Shown here: positions 45,537-54,486 of the stretch, piece by piece | How the letters are laid out: each line of letters starts with the position of its first letter | Numbering within the stretch: the stretch's first letter is position 1 | Source: DATGPD01 sp041398565 | GTDB lineage: Bacteria; Planctomycetota; UBA1135; UBA2386 | Length of the DNA stretch: 64,000 bases | Assembly: GCA_041398565.1 (NCBI GenBank) | Contig: JAWKUN010000007.1 | Coordinates: 70,089-134,088 of the forward strand | Reading direction: 5' to 3' | The notes under the pieces: model-generated | Seen by the model: the letters and a program-made list of their open reading frames with translations, nothing else | Told to the model about the DNA's origin: nothing | Database searches by the model: none | Position numbers and translations under genes: made by a program

Positions 45537-48500
45537 ATGACCGCTATGCACACCCCGCGCCGCATCGGACTCCCGTTTCTCCTCGCCGGCCTCGCGGCGC
45601 CCACCGTCGCCCAGCAGCCGGACCTGCAAGTGACGATCACCACTGCGTCCGATCCGGTCCGCACCCTGACCCCGCTGACGGTGATCGGCCGGGTGTCGAA
45701 TGCCGGTGGCAGCGCCGCCCCGGCCACGCTCACCGCCGTCTACTTCTCGCTCGACGCGACCATCACCGCCGACGACCCGCTGCTGGCCGTGTTCACCACG
45801 CCACCCCTGGCGAGCGGCGCCGATGCCCCGTTCCGACTCGACATGCGGGTGCCCGCCGACCTGCCGTGGGGGCAAGGACGGCTAGCCGTCGTTGCCGATC
45901 ACCATGACCTGGTCGACGAGGCCAACGAGACCAACAACATCGCCTTGCGCACCGTGCGGAGCGAGCCGTCGATCGACGGCGACGCGGACTTCCAGAATCT
46001 CGGCGAGATCGTGACCGCGGCCGGCGACGTGAACGGCGACGGCTACGACGACATCGTGGCCAGCCGCGACAACGGGGTCCTGGTGATCTCCGGCCTCGAT
46101 CGCAGCCGGCTGTTCACGATCCCCGGCGGCAACCCGGTTGCCATCGCCGGTGGTGGCGACATCGATGGGGACGGACGCGACGACATCGTCGTCACCGAGG
46201 GCAACGGCAACGTCCGGCTGATCGCGCTGGCGTCGGCCGGCGAGCAGACACTGACCGGCGATCCCGCCGCCGGCTTCGGCCGCAGCCTGGCGTTCGCCGG
46301 CGACGTCGATGCCGACGGCTACGACGACGTGATCGTCGGCTCGCCGCTTGCCGACGTCAGCGCCAACAACGCCGGTCGCGTCCAGGTGTACTCCGGTCGC
46401 GATGGCCATCTGATCCGCACCATCGACGGACTCCGCCCGTCCGAGCAGTTCGGCACCTCGGTCGACGGTGCCGGCGACGTCGACGGCGACGGCTTCGACG
46501 ACGTGATCGCCGGCGCTCCCGCCGCCGGCGCCGGCCGCGCCCGCGTCTATTCGGTTCGCACCGGGCGCTTGCTGCACGAGTTGCGCGGAGAGAACGCCGG
46601 CGACGGTTTCGGCGACACCGTGGTCGGACTCGGGGACAGCAATGGCGACGGCGTGGGCGACCTGCTGGTGTCGGCGCCGAGCGACGGGCTGGTCAAGGTG
46701 TTCTCCGGCGCCGATGGCAGCGAGCTGCTGCGCCTGGCGAACGCCGGCAACCCCGTCACCGCAGCCGGCGACGTGAACGGCGACCGTATCCCCGACTTCA
46801 CCAGCCACACCGAGGTGTTCTCCGGTCGCGATGGCCGGCAGCTCGCGAGCTTCCCGCAGCATCCCCACGTAGTCGGCGTCGGTGACCTGAACCAGGACGG
46901 CTTCGACGACCTCGCGGCCGCCGACCCGTTGTTCGACGGCACGGGTCGCGACATCGGCCGAGTCATCCCGCTCTACGATCCGCTCCGCAGCCTGCAGCGC
47001 GACCGCACCTTCTCCGGCGCGGCGACCGACGACCGTGCCGGCCACGCGCTCGCCCACGTCGGTGACATCGATGCCGACGGCATCGACGACCTGCTGATGG
47101 GCGTGCCGTTCGACGACCAGCGTGGCCCGGACGCCGGCTGCGCCAAAGTGCTGTCGGGTGCGACCGGGGCCACCATCTTCACCTTCTTCGGCGACGCCCC
47201 TGGCGACGAGTTCGGCTGGTCGGTGGCGGCGGCCCCCGGCGTCAGCGGGCGCGCGCCGCTCGACTTCGTGGTCGGCAGCCGCAGCGGCGGCTACGTGCGC
47301 GTCTTTCACGGCGACGACGGCCGCATCGCCACCACCTTCCGCGGCAGCGCGGCCCACGGCTACGGGATCTGCGTTGCCGGGGTCGGTGACGCCGACAACG
47401 ACGGCCGCGGCGACGTGGCGATCGGCGCACCGACCTTCGACCCGGGCACCGGCCCCACCGGCATGGTGGAGGTGCGCTCGGGGCGCACCGGCGCCGTGCT
47501 GCGCACCTTCCGCCTGCCCGACGATCAGGTCGGCGCCGAGTTCGGTTTCGCGGTGGCGGGTGTGGTCCGCGGCGGCCGCTCCAGGGTGCTGATCGGCGCC
47601 CCCCGATACGACCGCAACGGCCTGGTCGACTGCGGCGTGTGGACGATCTACGACAGCAACTCGGGGATGCTGACCGACAGCGAGTTCGGCCAAACCGACC
47701 GGGGGCGGCTCGGCCAGGCGTTGTGCAGGGTGCCAGACCTGGACGGGGACGGCATCGACGACTTCCTGGCCGGCGAGCCGGGCTGGCCGGATGCCACGAC
47801 CGCCGCGGGGCGCGCGCTGCTGGTGCGTAGTTCGCCGGCGAACGCGCCGTTGGTGGTGACCGGCGACGCCGGCCAAGCGCTCGGCACCGCCGTGTGTGTC
47901 GCCGGCGACGTCGATGGCGATGGCACCGCCGACTTCGCCGCCGGCGGCTTCGGCACCGTACGCGTCGTGTCGGGCCACACCGGTCGGCTGCTGCGGCGCC
48001 TCGACGACGCCACGCCTGGCGAGTTCGGCAGCAGCCTCGCCGGCGGCGCCCACCTCGACCACGACCGTCGCGCCGACCTGTGGATCGGTACCCCGTTCGG
48101 CCGCGCCGCCCAGGCCGGCATCGTCAGCGCGTACGTGTCACCAGCCGGAGCGGATCCCGGCATCATCACTCGCTTCGGCCGCGGCTGTCCGGGTTCGCAG
48201 GGACGCCTGCCTCGCGCCGACATGCTCGGCCTGCCGCAGATCGGCAGCGAGGTGGCGTGGGTGCTGGGCGCGGCGCGCGCCAACACCGCCGCGGCGGTCG
48301 ACGTCGGCGTGGCGAGTTGGGAACTGCCGCTCGACTTCCTCGGCGCGATCGGCTGCGTGCACCACGCGCAGCCGATCCTGCGCCTGTGGGGCACGACCGA
48401 CAACAGCGGCCGGCTGAGCTGGCGCCTGCAGGTGCCGGCCAACACCGACCTCGTCGGCTTCTCGCTGTTCCTGCAGTGGCTGGTGGTCGATCCCGGCGTG

Positions 48501-48566
48501 AACCCGGCAGGCGTGGTGACCACCAACGGCATCGTCTACACCCACGGCCGGCCGCAGCCGCAGTGA
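45537..48566 (+). CDS. Secreted CARDB / FG-GAP (integrin-like) repeat protein
   Basis: A 1009-residue exported protein. The signal peptide (RIGLPFLLAGLAAPTVA then QQ) is followed by a CARDB-like adhesion module (about 28-140: PDLQVTITTASDPV, VVADHHDLVDEANETNNIALRTV). About twelve FG-GAP repeats then form a probable seven-bladed propeller or two, with calcium loops such as GDVNGDGYDDIV, GDIDGDGRDDIV, GDVDADGYDDVIVGSP and GDSNGDGVGDLLVSAP. The last 130 residues are the terminal domain seen in other secreted proteins here (GRGCPGSQGRLPRADM, LVGFSLFLQWLVVDPG). Likely calcium-dependent and surface-exposed; ligand unknown. Confidence 0.9.
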   Translation: MTAMHTPRRIGLPFLLAGLAAPTVAQQPDLQVTITTASDPVRTLTPLTVIGRVSNAGGSAAPATLTAVYFSLDATITADDPLLAVFTTPPLASGADAPFRLDMRVPADLPWGQGRLAVVADHHDLVDEANETNNIALRTVRSEPSIDGDADFQNLGEIVTAAGDVNGDGYDDIVASRDNGVLVISGLDRSRLFTIPGGNPVAIAGGGDIDGDGRDDIVVTEGNGNVRLIALASAGEQTLTGDPAAGFGRSLAFAGDVDADGYDDVIVGSPLADVSANNAGRVQVYSGRDGHLIRTIDGLRPSEQFGTSVDGAGDVDGDGFDDVIAGAPAAGAGRARVYSVRTGRLLHELRGENAGDGFGDTVVGLGDSNGDGVGDLLVSAPSDGLVKVFSGADGSELLRLANAGNPVTAAGDVNGDRIPDFTSHTEVFSGRDGRQLASFPQHPHVVGVGDLNQDGFDDLAAADPLFDGTGRDIGRVIPLYDPLRSLQRDRTFSGAATDDRAGHALAHVGDIDADGIDDLLMGVPFDDQRGPDAGCAKVLSGATGATIFTFFGDAPGDEFGWSVAAAPGVSGRAPLDFVVGSRSGGYVRVFHGDDGRIATTFRGSAAHGYGICVAGVGDADNDGRGDVAIGAPTFDPGTGPTGMVEVRSGRTGAVLRTFRLPDDQVGAEFGFAVAGVVRGGRSRVLIGAPRYDRNGLVDCGVWTIYDSNSGMLTDSEFGQTDRGRLGQALCRVPDLDGDGIDDFLAGEPGWPDATTAAGRALLVRSSPANAPLVVTGDAGQALGTAVCVAGDVDGDGTADFAAGGFGTVRVVSGHTGRLLRRLDDATPGEFGSSLAGGAHLDHDRRADLWIGTPFGRAAQAGIVSAYVSPAGADPGIITRFGRGCPGSQGRLPRADMLGLPQIGSEVAWVLGAARANTAAAVDVGVASWELPLDFLGAIGCVHHAQPILRLWGTTDNSGRLSWRLQVPANTDLVGFSLFLQWLVVDPGVNPAGVVTTNGIVYTHGRPQPQ

Positions 48567-48570
48567 CGGC

Positions 48571-48999
48571 TCAGTCGGTCGCCGATGCGATGCGCAAGCA
48601 CACCGGCCGGCGCATGCCGACACCGAACGCGCGGTCGCGAATGACCTGCCCCTTGGTGCGGCAGTAGGACAGTCCGAACAGGCGCAGCACCAAGACCGAG
48701 CCCAGCGCGCGCTCGATCAGCCGCACCCGCACCGACGCACCCGCTTGTTGAACGGGTTGGTCATCGCCAGCGGCTCGACCGCGTCGCCGAGGTGCAGGTC
48801 GGCCTGCTCGAGCAAGCGCGTGAAGATGCCCAGGCGGCGGAAGCGCTGGTCGATCTTCGCCGAGTGCAACCACGCCTGGCGAGGCCCGAGCAGGGTGCGC
48901 AGACCGATCGGTTCGTCGTCGAAGTGGCCGCGCGCGAACCAGCCGCCGCCCGCGAACGGGCCGTCGACGAAGGCCGCGCACGCCAGGCTTTCGGGCGGC
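48571..48999 (-). pseudogene. GNAT-like acyltransferase fragment, frameshifted
   Basis: Two frames make one protein. The upstream part reads SLACAAFVDGPFAGGGWFARGHFDDEPIGLRTLL, then LHSAKIDQRFRRLGIFTRLLEQADLHLGDAVEPLAMTNPFNKRV, which looks like the acetyl-CoA-binding core of a GNAT acetyltransferase (QRFRRLGIFTRLLEQA). Near 48738 the frame shifts and the end continues as VRVRLIERALGSVLVLRLFGLSYCRTKG to a stop at 48571, four bases from the FG-GAP stop. There is no sensible start: the 5' part fades out near 49000. The family call is tentative. Confidence 0.55.
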
Positions 49000-49213
49000 G
49001 GCGCGCGCGGCCACGGGCGCCCTGCGTCACCACTTCGACCCCGAGCGGCGGCTCGGCACCGTGCGCCTCGACTGAGAGCCGAGTGGTGCCCCGTTCCCAG
49101 CCGGCGGAACCCCGAACGGCTGCGACCGCGCCGCGCGGTGCCTTGGGGAGTTCGATCGGAGCGCCGACGTCAAGCGCGCGCCCCCGGCACCGGCATCCGG
49201 CTCCCTTCGAAAC

Positions 49214-49984
49214 ATGCGCACCTGGCTCTCCGTGGTCGCCCTCGCGGCGATCGCCCCCGTTCCCGTCGCCCACGCGCCGCGCGTCGCCACGGCCGTTCCG
49301 ATCCTGCTGCCGGCGGGGACAACGACGCCAACCGAGTTGACGATCGCGTGCACGACGCAGGGCGGCGAAGCCTTGCCCACCGCGTGCGTGCGCCTCGCTC
49401 CGGACCTGTGGCTGGCGACGCCGACCTGCCGACCGGGCGCGACCTTGCTCTGGAGCATCGAGGTCGCGACTCCGGGCGCGGGCGAACCGACCCGCAAGAC
49501 GCTGCGCGGTGAGCTGCCGTGGGTAACGGTGCAGCACCCGCGCGGCCTCGGACCCATGCCGCAGCTCAGCGCCATCGACCTGCGGCAGGCGCCCGAGCTG
49601 GCGCCGCCCCGACCTGGCCTGCCGACCGCGACCGAGGTCGTCACCTACGTGTTCCGGGAGCCCGCGTGCGTGGCTGGCAGCGTCGACTTCGTCGAGAGCT
49701 GGACGCACTGGCTCGGCGGCTCCGGTCCGAACGCGAACGCCCTGCAGCCGGTCGGCGACGGGCGCTGGATCGGCCAGGGCACGTGCATGGCGGGCGACAC
49801 CGAGCTGCTCGCGGCCCTGCGCCTGCACCTGCGCGACGGGCGCTGGGTCGACGCGAAGGGCGACCCGTGCGCCACCGCGGACCAGGCCGCGCGCAGGGAC
49901 GAGCCCTCGGCGTACGCGCGCCAGTTCCAGGCGTTGCAGCGCGACCGCGCGCCGGTGCACGTCGTGGCCCGCGTACCGCTCTGA
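49214..49984 (+). CDS. Hypothetical secreted protein, 256 aa
   Basis: The ATG at 49214 begins a clean signal peptide (MRTWLSVVALAAIAPVPVAHA). The mature protein has paired Cys (IACTTQGGEALPTACVRL, ATPTCRPGATLLW), Pro-rich linkers, and a segment VSFVESW-like (AGSVDFVESWTHWLGG) with QGTCMAGDTELLAALRLHL. No family recognised and no membrane anchor. It stands alone between two broken genes but is itself intact. Confidence 0.6.
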   Translation: MRTWLSVVALAAIAPVPVAHAPRVATAVPILLPAGTTTPTELTIACTTQGGEALPTACVRLAPDLWLATPTCRPGATLLWSIEVATPGAGEPTRKTLRGELPWVTVQHPRGLGPMPQLSAIDLRQAPELAPPRPGLPTATEVVTYVFREPACVAGSVDFVESWTHWLGGSGPNANALQPVGDGRWIGQGTCMAGDTELLAALRLHLRDGRWVDAKGDPCATADQAARRDEPSAYARQFQALQRDRAPVHVVARVPL

Positions 49985-50015
49985 GCACGACGCCTCGAGC
50001 GCGCGTACGACCGGC

Positions 50016-50446
50016 TCACCCGGCCCCGTACATCAGCCGTTCCAACTCGGCCACCTCGGCCGCGCCGGGCACGCCGTCGTCGGCGCCGTAGCCGAACACC
50101 GCGCGCGCCGACCGCGCTCCGAAGCGATCGTCGAGCAGTTCGAAGTGGTCGAGGGTCGCCTGCGCCGGGTGCGCGAGCCCCGCCGCGTGGCACAGCCACA
50201 GCATCTCGCTCTGCAGGGTCAAGAGGTAGTTGGCGAGGCGCGCCGCCTTGTGTGTCGGGTCGAGGCCGCGCACCAGCCACTTGTTCTACGTCGCCATGCC
50301 GGTCGGGCAGTGGCCGGTGTGGCAGCGCTGCCCCTGGATGCAGTCGATCGCCAGCATCGCCTCGCGCGCCACGCCGATCATGTCGCAGCCGAGCGCGCTG
50401 GCGAACAGCGCCTGGTGCGGGAAGCCGAGCTTGCCCGAGCGAAGAA
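50016..50446 (-). pseudogene. FMN-binding glutamate synthase family protein, C-terminal remnant with nonsense mutation
   Basis: The translation gives RSGKLGFPHQALFASALGCDMI, AREAMLAIDCIQGQRCHTGHCPTGMAT, a TAG, then NKWLVRGLDPTHKAARLANYLLTLQSEML to a stop at 50016. The Cys-rich CIQGQRCHTGHCPTG block and the WLVRGLDPT block are typical of the C-terminal part of the GltB-like synthase domain. In relatives a Gln codon precedes NKW, so CAG to TAG is the simplest change (plus strand around 50293). The 5' end fails near 50446, and IS91-like copy 3 begins 23 bases beyond. Dead gene. Confidence 0.78.
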
Positions 50447-50468
50447 CACGACGCGCCGCACCCCACCG

Positions 50469-50894
50469 AACAAGGCTCGGCCCAAGCCCCGACACCGCTA
50501 CCTGTGGGCCGACCTCCTACGCCGCACCTACCTCGTCGACGCACTGACCTGCCGACTGCAAGGGCCGACGACGCCTGCTCGCCTTCATCACCGAACGCGA
50601 GTCCGTCGTCAGGATCCTTCGCCACCTCGGCCTACCGACCGAGCCGCCGGTCGTGGCGCCCCCCAGACCGCCCCCGACCTTGGCGCTGCCGTTCCCGTAG
50701 CTCCCACTCCCGAAACGCCAGCCACTCCGGGTCGCCTGGCTCTACGTACCCATCGCCGCCACGACCATGCTCACCGCGTAGAGCACCCGCCCGTTCAACC
50801 CGTGGGACCGAGCACGGTGCAAGCCGCGCCCGTAAACAACCCTGGCCCCACCAGGACCAAACCCGAGGGACGCAGCTTGCTCTTCCTATCCCGC
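50469..50894 (+). mobile_element. IS91-like 3' end fragment, copy 3
   Basis: Matches 39381-39805 over its whole length with scattered substitutions (over 90% by eye). It holds the end of the transposase frame, here with a two-base loss that turns CPTCKG into a frameshift, then the noncoding tail to the same right end CTCTTCCTATCCCGC (50894). It lies between a broken glutamate synthase gene and a broken ABC-F gene. Confidence 0.82.
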
Positions 50895-51468
50895 AAGGCG
50901 CGGATCGCGAGCTACGAGCACCTCCTCGCCAGCGCGCGCGAGGGGCCGGAGGCCGTCGTCGAATTCGTGATCCCGTGCTCGACGCGTCTCGGCGACCGCG
51001 CGGTGCGGCTCGCCGCGGTGCGCAAGGCCTACGGCGACAAGGTCGTGCTCGCCGGCCTCGACCTCGAGCTGCGGCCGGGCGACCGCCTGGGCATCGTCGG
51101 TCACAACGGCGCCGGCAAGACCACCCTGCTGCGCATCTGCGCCGGTGCTCTGGCCCCCGACTCTGGCACGGCGGTGATCGGACCGACGGTGCGGTTCGCG
51201 CAGATCGATCAGACGCGTAGCGACCTGCACGACGACAAGACCGTGATCGAGGAGCTCGGCCGCGTCGGCGACCACGTCACCATCGACGGTCGGCCGACGC
51301 GGGTGGAGACCTTCCTCGAGCAGTTCAGCTTCACCGGCGCGCGCAAGCACACCCTGGTCGTCTCGCTCTCCGTCCGCCCCCCACGCGATCACGGCGCAGC
51401 GCGCCGAAGTGGCGGCGCGGCTCGAGGCGCAGCTCGCGCGCTGGATCGAGCTGGAAGAGCGCGCGTAG
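50895..51468 (+). pseudogene. ABC-F ATPase, internally deleted fragment
   Basis: Starts directly after the IS91-like end. The first part (ARIASYEHLLAS, then VVLAGLDLELRPGDRLGIVGHNGAGKTTLLRICAG with Walker A, FAQIDQTRSDLHDDKTVIEELG) is the linker and second ATPase domain of an ABC-F protein of the Uup/EttA kind, involved in ribosome-associated functions. The N-terminal ATPase domain is missing. After FSFTGARKHTLV (about 51360) the frame is lost and the signature motif and Walker B are absent. Another frame resumes with ITAQRAEVAARLEAQLARWIELEERA to a TAG at 51468, the expected C-terminus. Confidence 0.8.
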
Positions 51469-51504
51469 GCGCGGGAGCGGTCGTCGGCAGCTCCAGGCCC
51501 GTGC

Positions 51505-53799
51505 CTACCGCGCCTGCGACGCGCGCAGCGCTGCCTCGGTGAGGCGCAACGTCACCTCGTCGCCGGCCTCGCCGATCGTGACCTCCTGCGTCGACTCGCC
51601 GCGGATCGGCGTCGCGATGCGCATGCCGCTCGCCGTGGCGATGGCCTGGAGGCCGATCGTCCAGCGCCCCGGCGTCGGCAGGGTCAGCACGCCGCCGTCG
51701 GCGCCCGCGGGGAACTCGTCCGCGTGGACGAAGAGCGCGTCCAAGCTGCGGGTCTGGCCCGAGGTGGAGCGGTTCGCGCCGGCGAGGAAATAGGCGACGG
51801 GCGCCGCCCCGGTGGGGGTGGCGGACACCCCGAGGCGCAGGTCGGGGTGACCCGCGGCGTAGTCGCCGACGATGCGCACGCGCAGGGGGATGCCGGGCAG
51901 CAGGCGCACGGTCTGCTCGTCCCCGGTGACGGTGAAGGCCTGGCTCCGGAAGCCCGGCGCGCCGGCGATCCACGTCGTGCCGGGGCGCGCGAGGAGCGTG
52001 ACGCCGTCGCCGCCGTGTTCGCGCAGCCGGATCCGGTCCGCCTGGTCGTCGGGCTCGTCGGCGCGGACGACCGCGTCGGCGAGGGCGCGTCCGGCGCTGT
52101 CCTCGACCAGCACCCGCACGCGGTGCAGCGCGGCCGGCAGCGCGACGGCCTGCAGGCGCGGGTCGGCGGTGGCCTCCCCGGCGCGGACGATCACGTCGGG
52201 CACGCGCAGCCAGGGCCGGCCGACCCCGCGCAGGGTGAACTCGACCACGTAGGTGCCCGCGGCGAGGCTCGCGACGGCGAACGCCCCGGTCTCGCCGTCG
52301 AGGCGGGCGTCGCGCGGGCGCCGGCTGTCCGCGTCGCCGGCGCGGATGCCGATCAGCTCGCGGTCCGCCGGCTCCACCGCCAGCGATCCGGTGATCGACC
52401 CCGCGTGCCGCAGCCGCAGGCGCAAGCCGCTCGCGCCGTACGAGGTCTCGACCCCGCCGTCGGCGAGGTAGCCGTCCTTCCGGGCGCTCACCGCGAACTC
52501 GGCGTCGGCGGCGGCGGCGAGGTGGATGGCGAAGGCGCCCGCATCGTCGGACCGGGCGTCGAGGGCGACGCCCGTCCTGGCCTGCCCACCGCCGGCGAAG
52601 CGGTTGATGCGGCTGACGTCGATACGCGCGCCGGCGACGGGTGCGTCCGCCTCGTCGACGACGACGCCGGCGAGAGCGACGGTGCGCTCGACCTCGAGCA
52701 CGACGTCGCCGACGTGCGTGATCCCCGCGGGCAGCGCATGCTCGAGCTTCAGCGTACCGATGGCCTCGGGCCGGGTCCGCTGCGCGAAGGTCACGCGGCG
52801 GACGCGGCCGTCCGGGCCGCCGGCGGCGAACCACAGGCGCAGCTCGCCGTCCGCGTCGGTGGTGTCGGTCGTGCCCGTCGAGCTCGTCCCCGCCGACTCG
52901 CCGACCTGGATGGTCTCGCTCAGGTCGATCGTGATCGGCGCGTCGCGGAGCGGTGCCCGCACGGCGTCGACGAGGCGCACGACGACGCAGGCTGCGGTCG
53001 CGTCCTCGCGCAGCGTGGTCTCGACGCGCTGCCCGTCGACGGTCGGCCCGAGGACGCGCGCCGGGGCGAAGCTGGCGTGCAGCCCGTTGGCCCGCGGGAT
53101 GAGCGCGAAAGCGGAGTGCAGGGGCACGAACGCGAACTCGGCGGCGCCGCCCTGCGCGGTGACGCCCACGCCGTTGCGGCGCGGGGCGTCGGCCAGGGTC
53201 TCCGCCGGTCCCAGCGGTCGCAGCTCCAGGTGGATCGGGGTGCCGCCGACCGGTTGGCCGTCGCCGCCGAGCAGACGGACGGCGATCACCCCGCAGGGCG
53301 GCAGGGTGAGGTCGAAGACCTCGCCGCGCGCGACGCTCGCCGCGGGCACGTCCGCGCGCAGGGCCTCGAGGCTCGGCAGCTCGAGGGCGATCGGGATCGC
53401 GGTCACGGCGTCGCCGCGCGCGGCGATCGGGAAGGTGGCGATGCCGTCGGCGCCGGTCGGCCGCACCTCGACCCGGCCGGCACCGAGGTCGGCTTTGACC
53501 GGCACCTCTTCGACGGGCCGACCCGCGGCGTTGCGCACCCGCACCCGCAACCCGGGCAGGGCGTCGGTGTCGGGAGCGCGCTCGGGACCCGCGCCGGCCG
53601 GCACCGGGTCGCGCTGTGCCGCGGTCGCGTCGGACGCGCCGGTGCGGGGCGACACCGATGCCGGCGCGTCCGACGTGCCGGTCGGCGTCGGCGCAGGGAC
53701 GGCGACCCCGACGGGGGCGGAGCCCGCGTCGAGGAACCAGAGCAGACCCGCGACGACGGCGAGGGCGAGCACGACGGCGGCGGCGCGCATGGCCCGCAT
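51505..53799 (-). CDS. Membrane-anchored protein with carboxypeptidase-regulatory-like beta modules
   Basis: A 764-residue protein. A single N-terminal helix (AAAVVLALAVVAGLLWFLDAG) acts as anchor or uncleaved signal, followed by a Pro/Thr/Ala-rich linker and about seven beta modules of the CarboxypepD_reg/Ig type (LRVRVRNAAGRPVEEVPVKAD, LAGVVVDEADAPVAGARIDV, GSLAVEPADRELIGI, VRVLVEDSAGRALADAVVRA). It resembles the outer half of the fused sigma protein at 41.8-44.5 kb, but has no sigma domain. Two ATGs, at 53799 and 53790, both fit. No enzyme motif; structural or binding role at the cell surface inferred. Confidence 0.8.
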   Translation of the reverse strand: MRAMRAAAVVLALAVVAGLLWFLDAGSAPVGVAVPAPTPTGTSDAPASVSPRTGASDATAAQRDPVPAGAGPERAPDTDALPGLRVRVRNAAGRPVEEVPVKADLGAGRVEVRPTGADGIATFPIAARGDAVTAIPIALELPSLEALRADVPAASVARGEVFDLTLPPCGVIAVRLLGGDGQPVGGTPIHLELRPLGPAETLADAPRRNGVGVTAQGGAAEFAFVPLHSAFALIPRANGLHASFAPARVLGPTVDGQRVETTLREDATAACVVVRLVDAVRAPLRDAPITIDLSETIQVGESAGTSSTGTTDTTDADGELRLWFAAGGPDGRVRRVTFAQRTRPEAIGTLKLEHALPAGITHVGDVVLEVERTVALAGVVVDEADAPVAGARIDVSRINRFAGGGQARTGVALDARSDDAGAFAIHLAAAADAEFAVSARKDGYLADGGVETSYGASGLRLRLRHAGSITGSLAVEPADRELIGIRAGDADSRRPRDARLDGETGAFAVASLAAGTYVVEFTLRGVGRPWLRVPDVIVRAGEATADPRLQAVALPAALHRVRVLVEDSAGRALADAVVRADEPDDQADRIRLREHGGDGVTLLARPGTTWIAGAPGFRSQAFTVTGDEQTVRLLPGIPLRVRIVGDYAAGHPDLRLGVSATPTGAAPVAYFLAGANRSTSGQTRSLDALFVHADEFPAGADGGVLTLPTPGRWTIGLQAIATASGMRIATPIRGESTQEVTIGEAGDEVTLRLTEAALRASQAR

Positions 53800-53850
53800 T
53801 GTGCGTGTGCAGCGGGCGACGCGAGCGGGGAATGTTGCCGAAGGCGCGCG

Positions 53851-54270
53851 CTACGGCACGCGGTAGTCGACGCCCACCGGCTTGCGCGAAGAGTCGTTTG
53901 CCGTCGACTTGAGGATGCGCAGGCGCGGGGTGTGACCTTCCTCGTCCTCCAGATAGAGATGGAAGACGTTGTCGAACGTCGTCAGGTAGTACGCGTGGTC
54001 GAAGTCGCCCCGGCCCTTCGCGGCCCCCGGCGGCGCGAGGTCGACGAAGAACGAGGTGACGCCCTTGTAGGCCAGCAGGTCGATCAACGTCGGGGTGAGG
54101 AAGCGCTCCTCGCGGATCAGCGGGAAGCGATCGCCGAGGCGGTGGATGTTGTCGAAGGCCAACCGGGTCACCGGTGCCCCGGGTCCGCCGCTGTGACCGC
54201 CGTCGACGACGCGGATGATGTCGCAGCAGAACTTGCCCGCCGGGTTCGCCGAGACCACGTCGCGCTTGCC
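53851..54270 (-). pseudogene. C-terminal remnant of an ATPase-like protein
   Basis: About 140 residues from KRDVVSANPAGKFCCDIIRV through RLAFDNIHRLGDRFPLIREERF, LIDLLAYKGVTSFFVDLAPP and LRILKSTANDSSRKPVGVDYRV to a stop at 53851. The strand order and the IDLLAYKG/FFVDL pair resemble the later part of a RecA/KaiC-like P-loop ATPase, but no Walker A is present, so the family is a guess. The 5' end is lost at an IS66 fragment that begins about 54275. No start codon makes sense. Confidence 0.55.
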
Positions 54271-54274
54271 GTTC

Positions 54275-54425
54275 GGGGCCGGGCTTCCTGCAAGCCGACG
54301 CGTACGCAGGCTACGACCGCCTCTACCTTCCTCGGGGGCGCGGTTGAGGTCGGGTGCTGGGCGCACGCGCGCCGCAAGTTCATCGACATCGAGTCGCTCG
54401 ATCCAGGCGTGGCGCGAATGGCTCC
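54275..54425 (+). mobile_element. IS66-family transposase fragment
   Basis: GFLQADAYAGYDRLYL in one frame, then after a shift GGAVEVGCWAHARRKFIDIESLDP in another. The DAYAGYD and GCWAHARRKF blocks are diagnostic of the IS66 TnpC DDE core. About 150 bases of a gene of roughly 1.5 kb remain, with no terminal repeats seen. Confidence 0.85.
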
Positions 54426-54486
54426 CGCCGAATTGGGGGCGTGTTGCCGATGTGCGGTCACGAGGCTTGGGCTTAGCGTGCGAGCC

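Noticed and set aside
45882..48062. Long minus-strand frame opposite the FG-GAP gene
   Set aside because: Repetitive Ala/Val/Asp translation caused by the repeats of the plus-strand gene; no domain.
51724..54486. Long plus-strand frame running into the carbohydrate-binding-like protein
   Set aside because: Opposite strand of the Ig-fold protein, an ATPase remnant and IS66; real coding starts at 54487.
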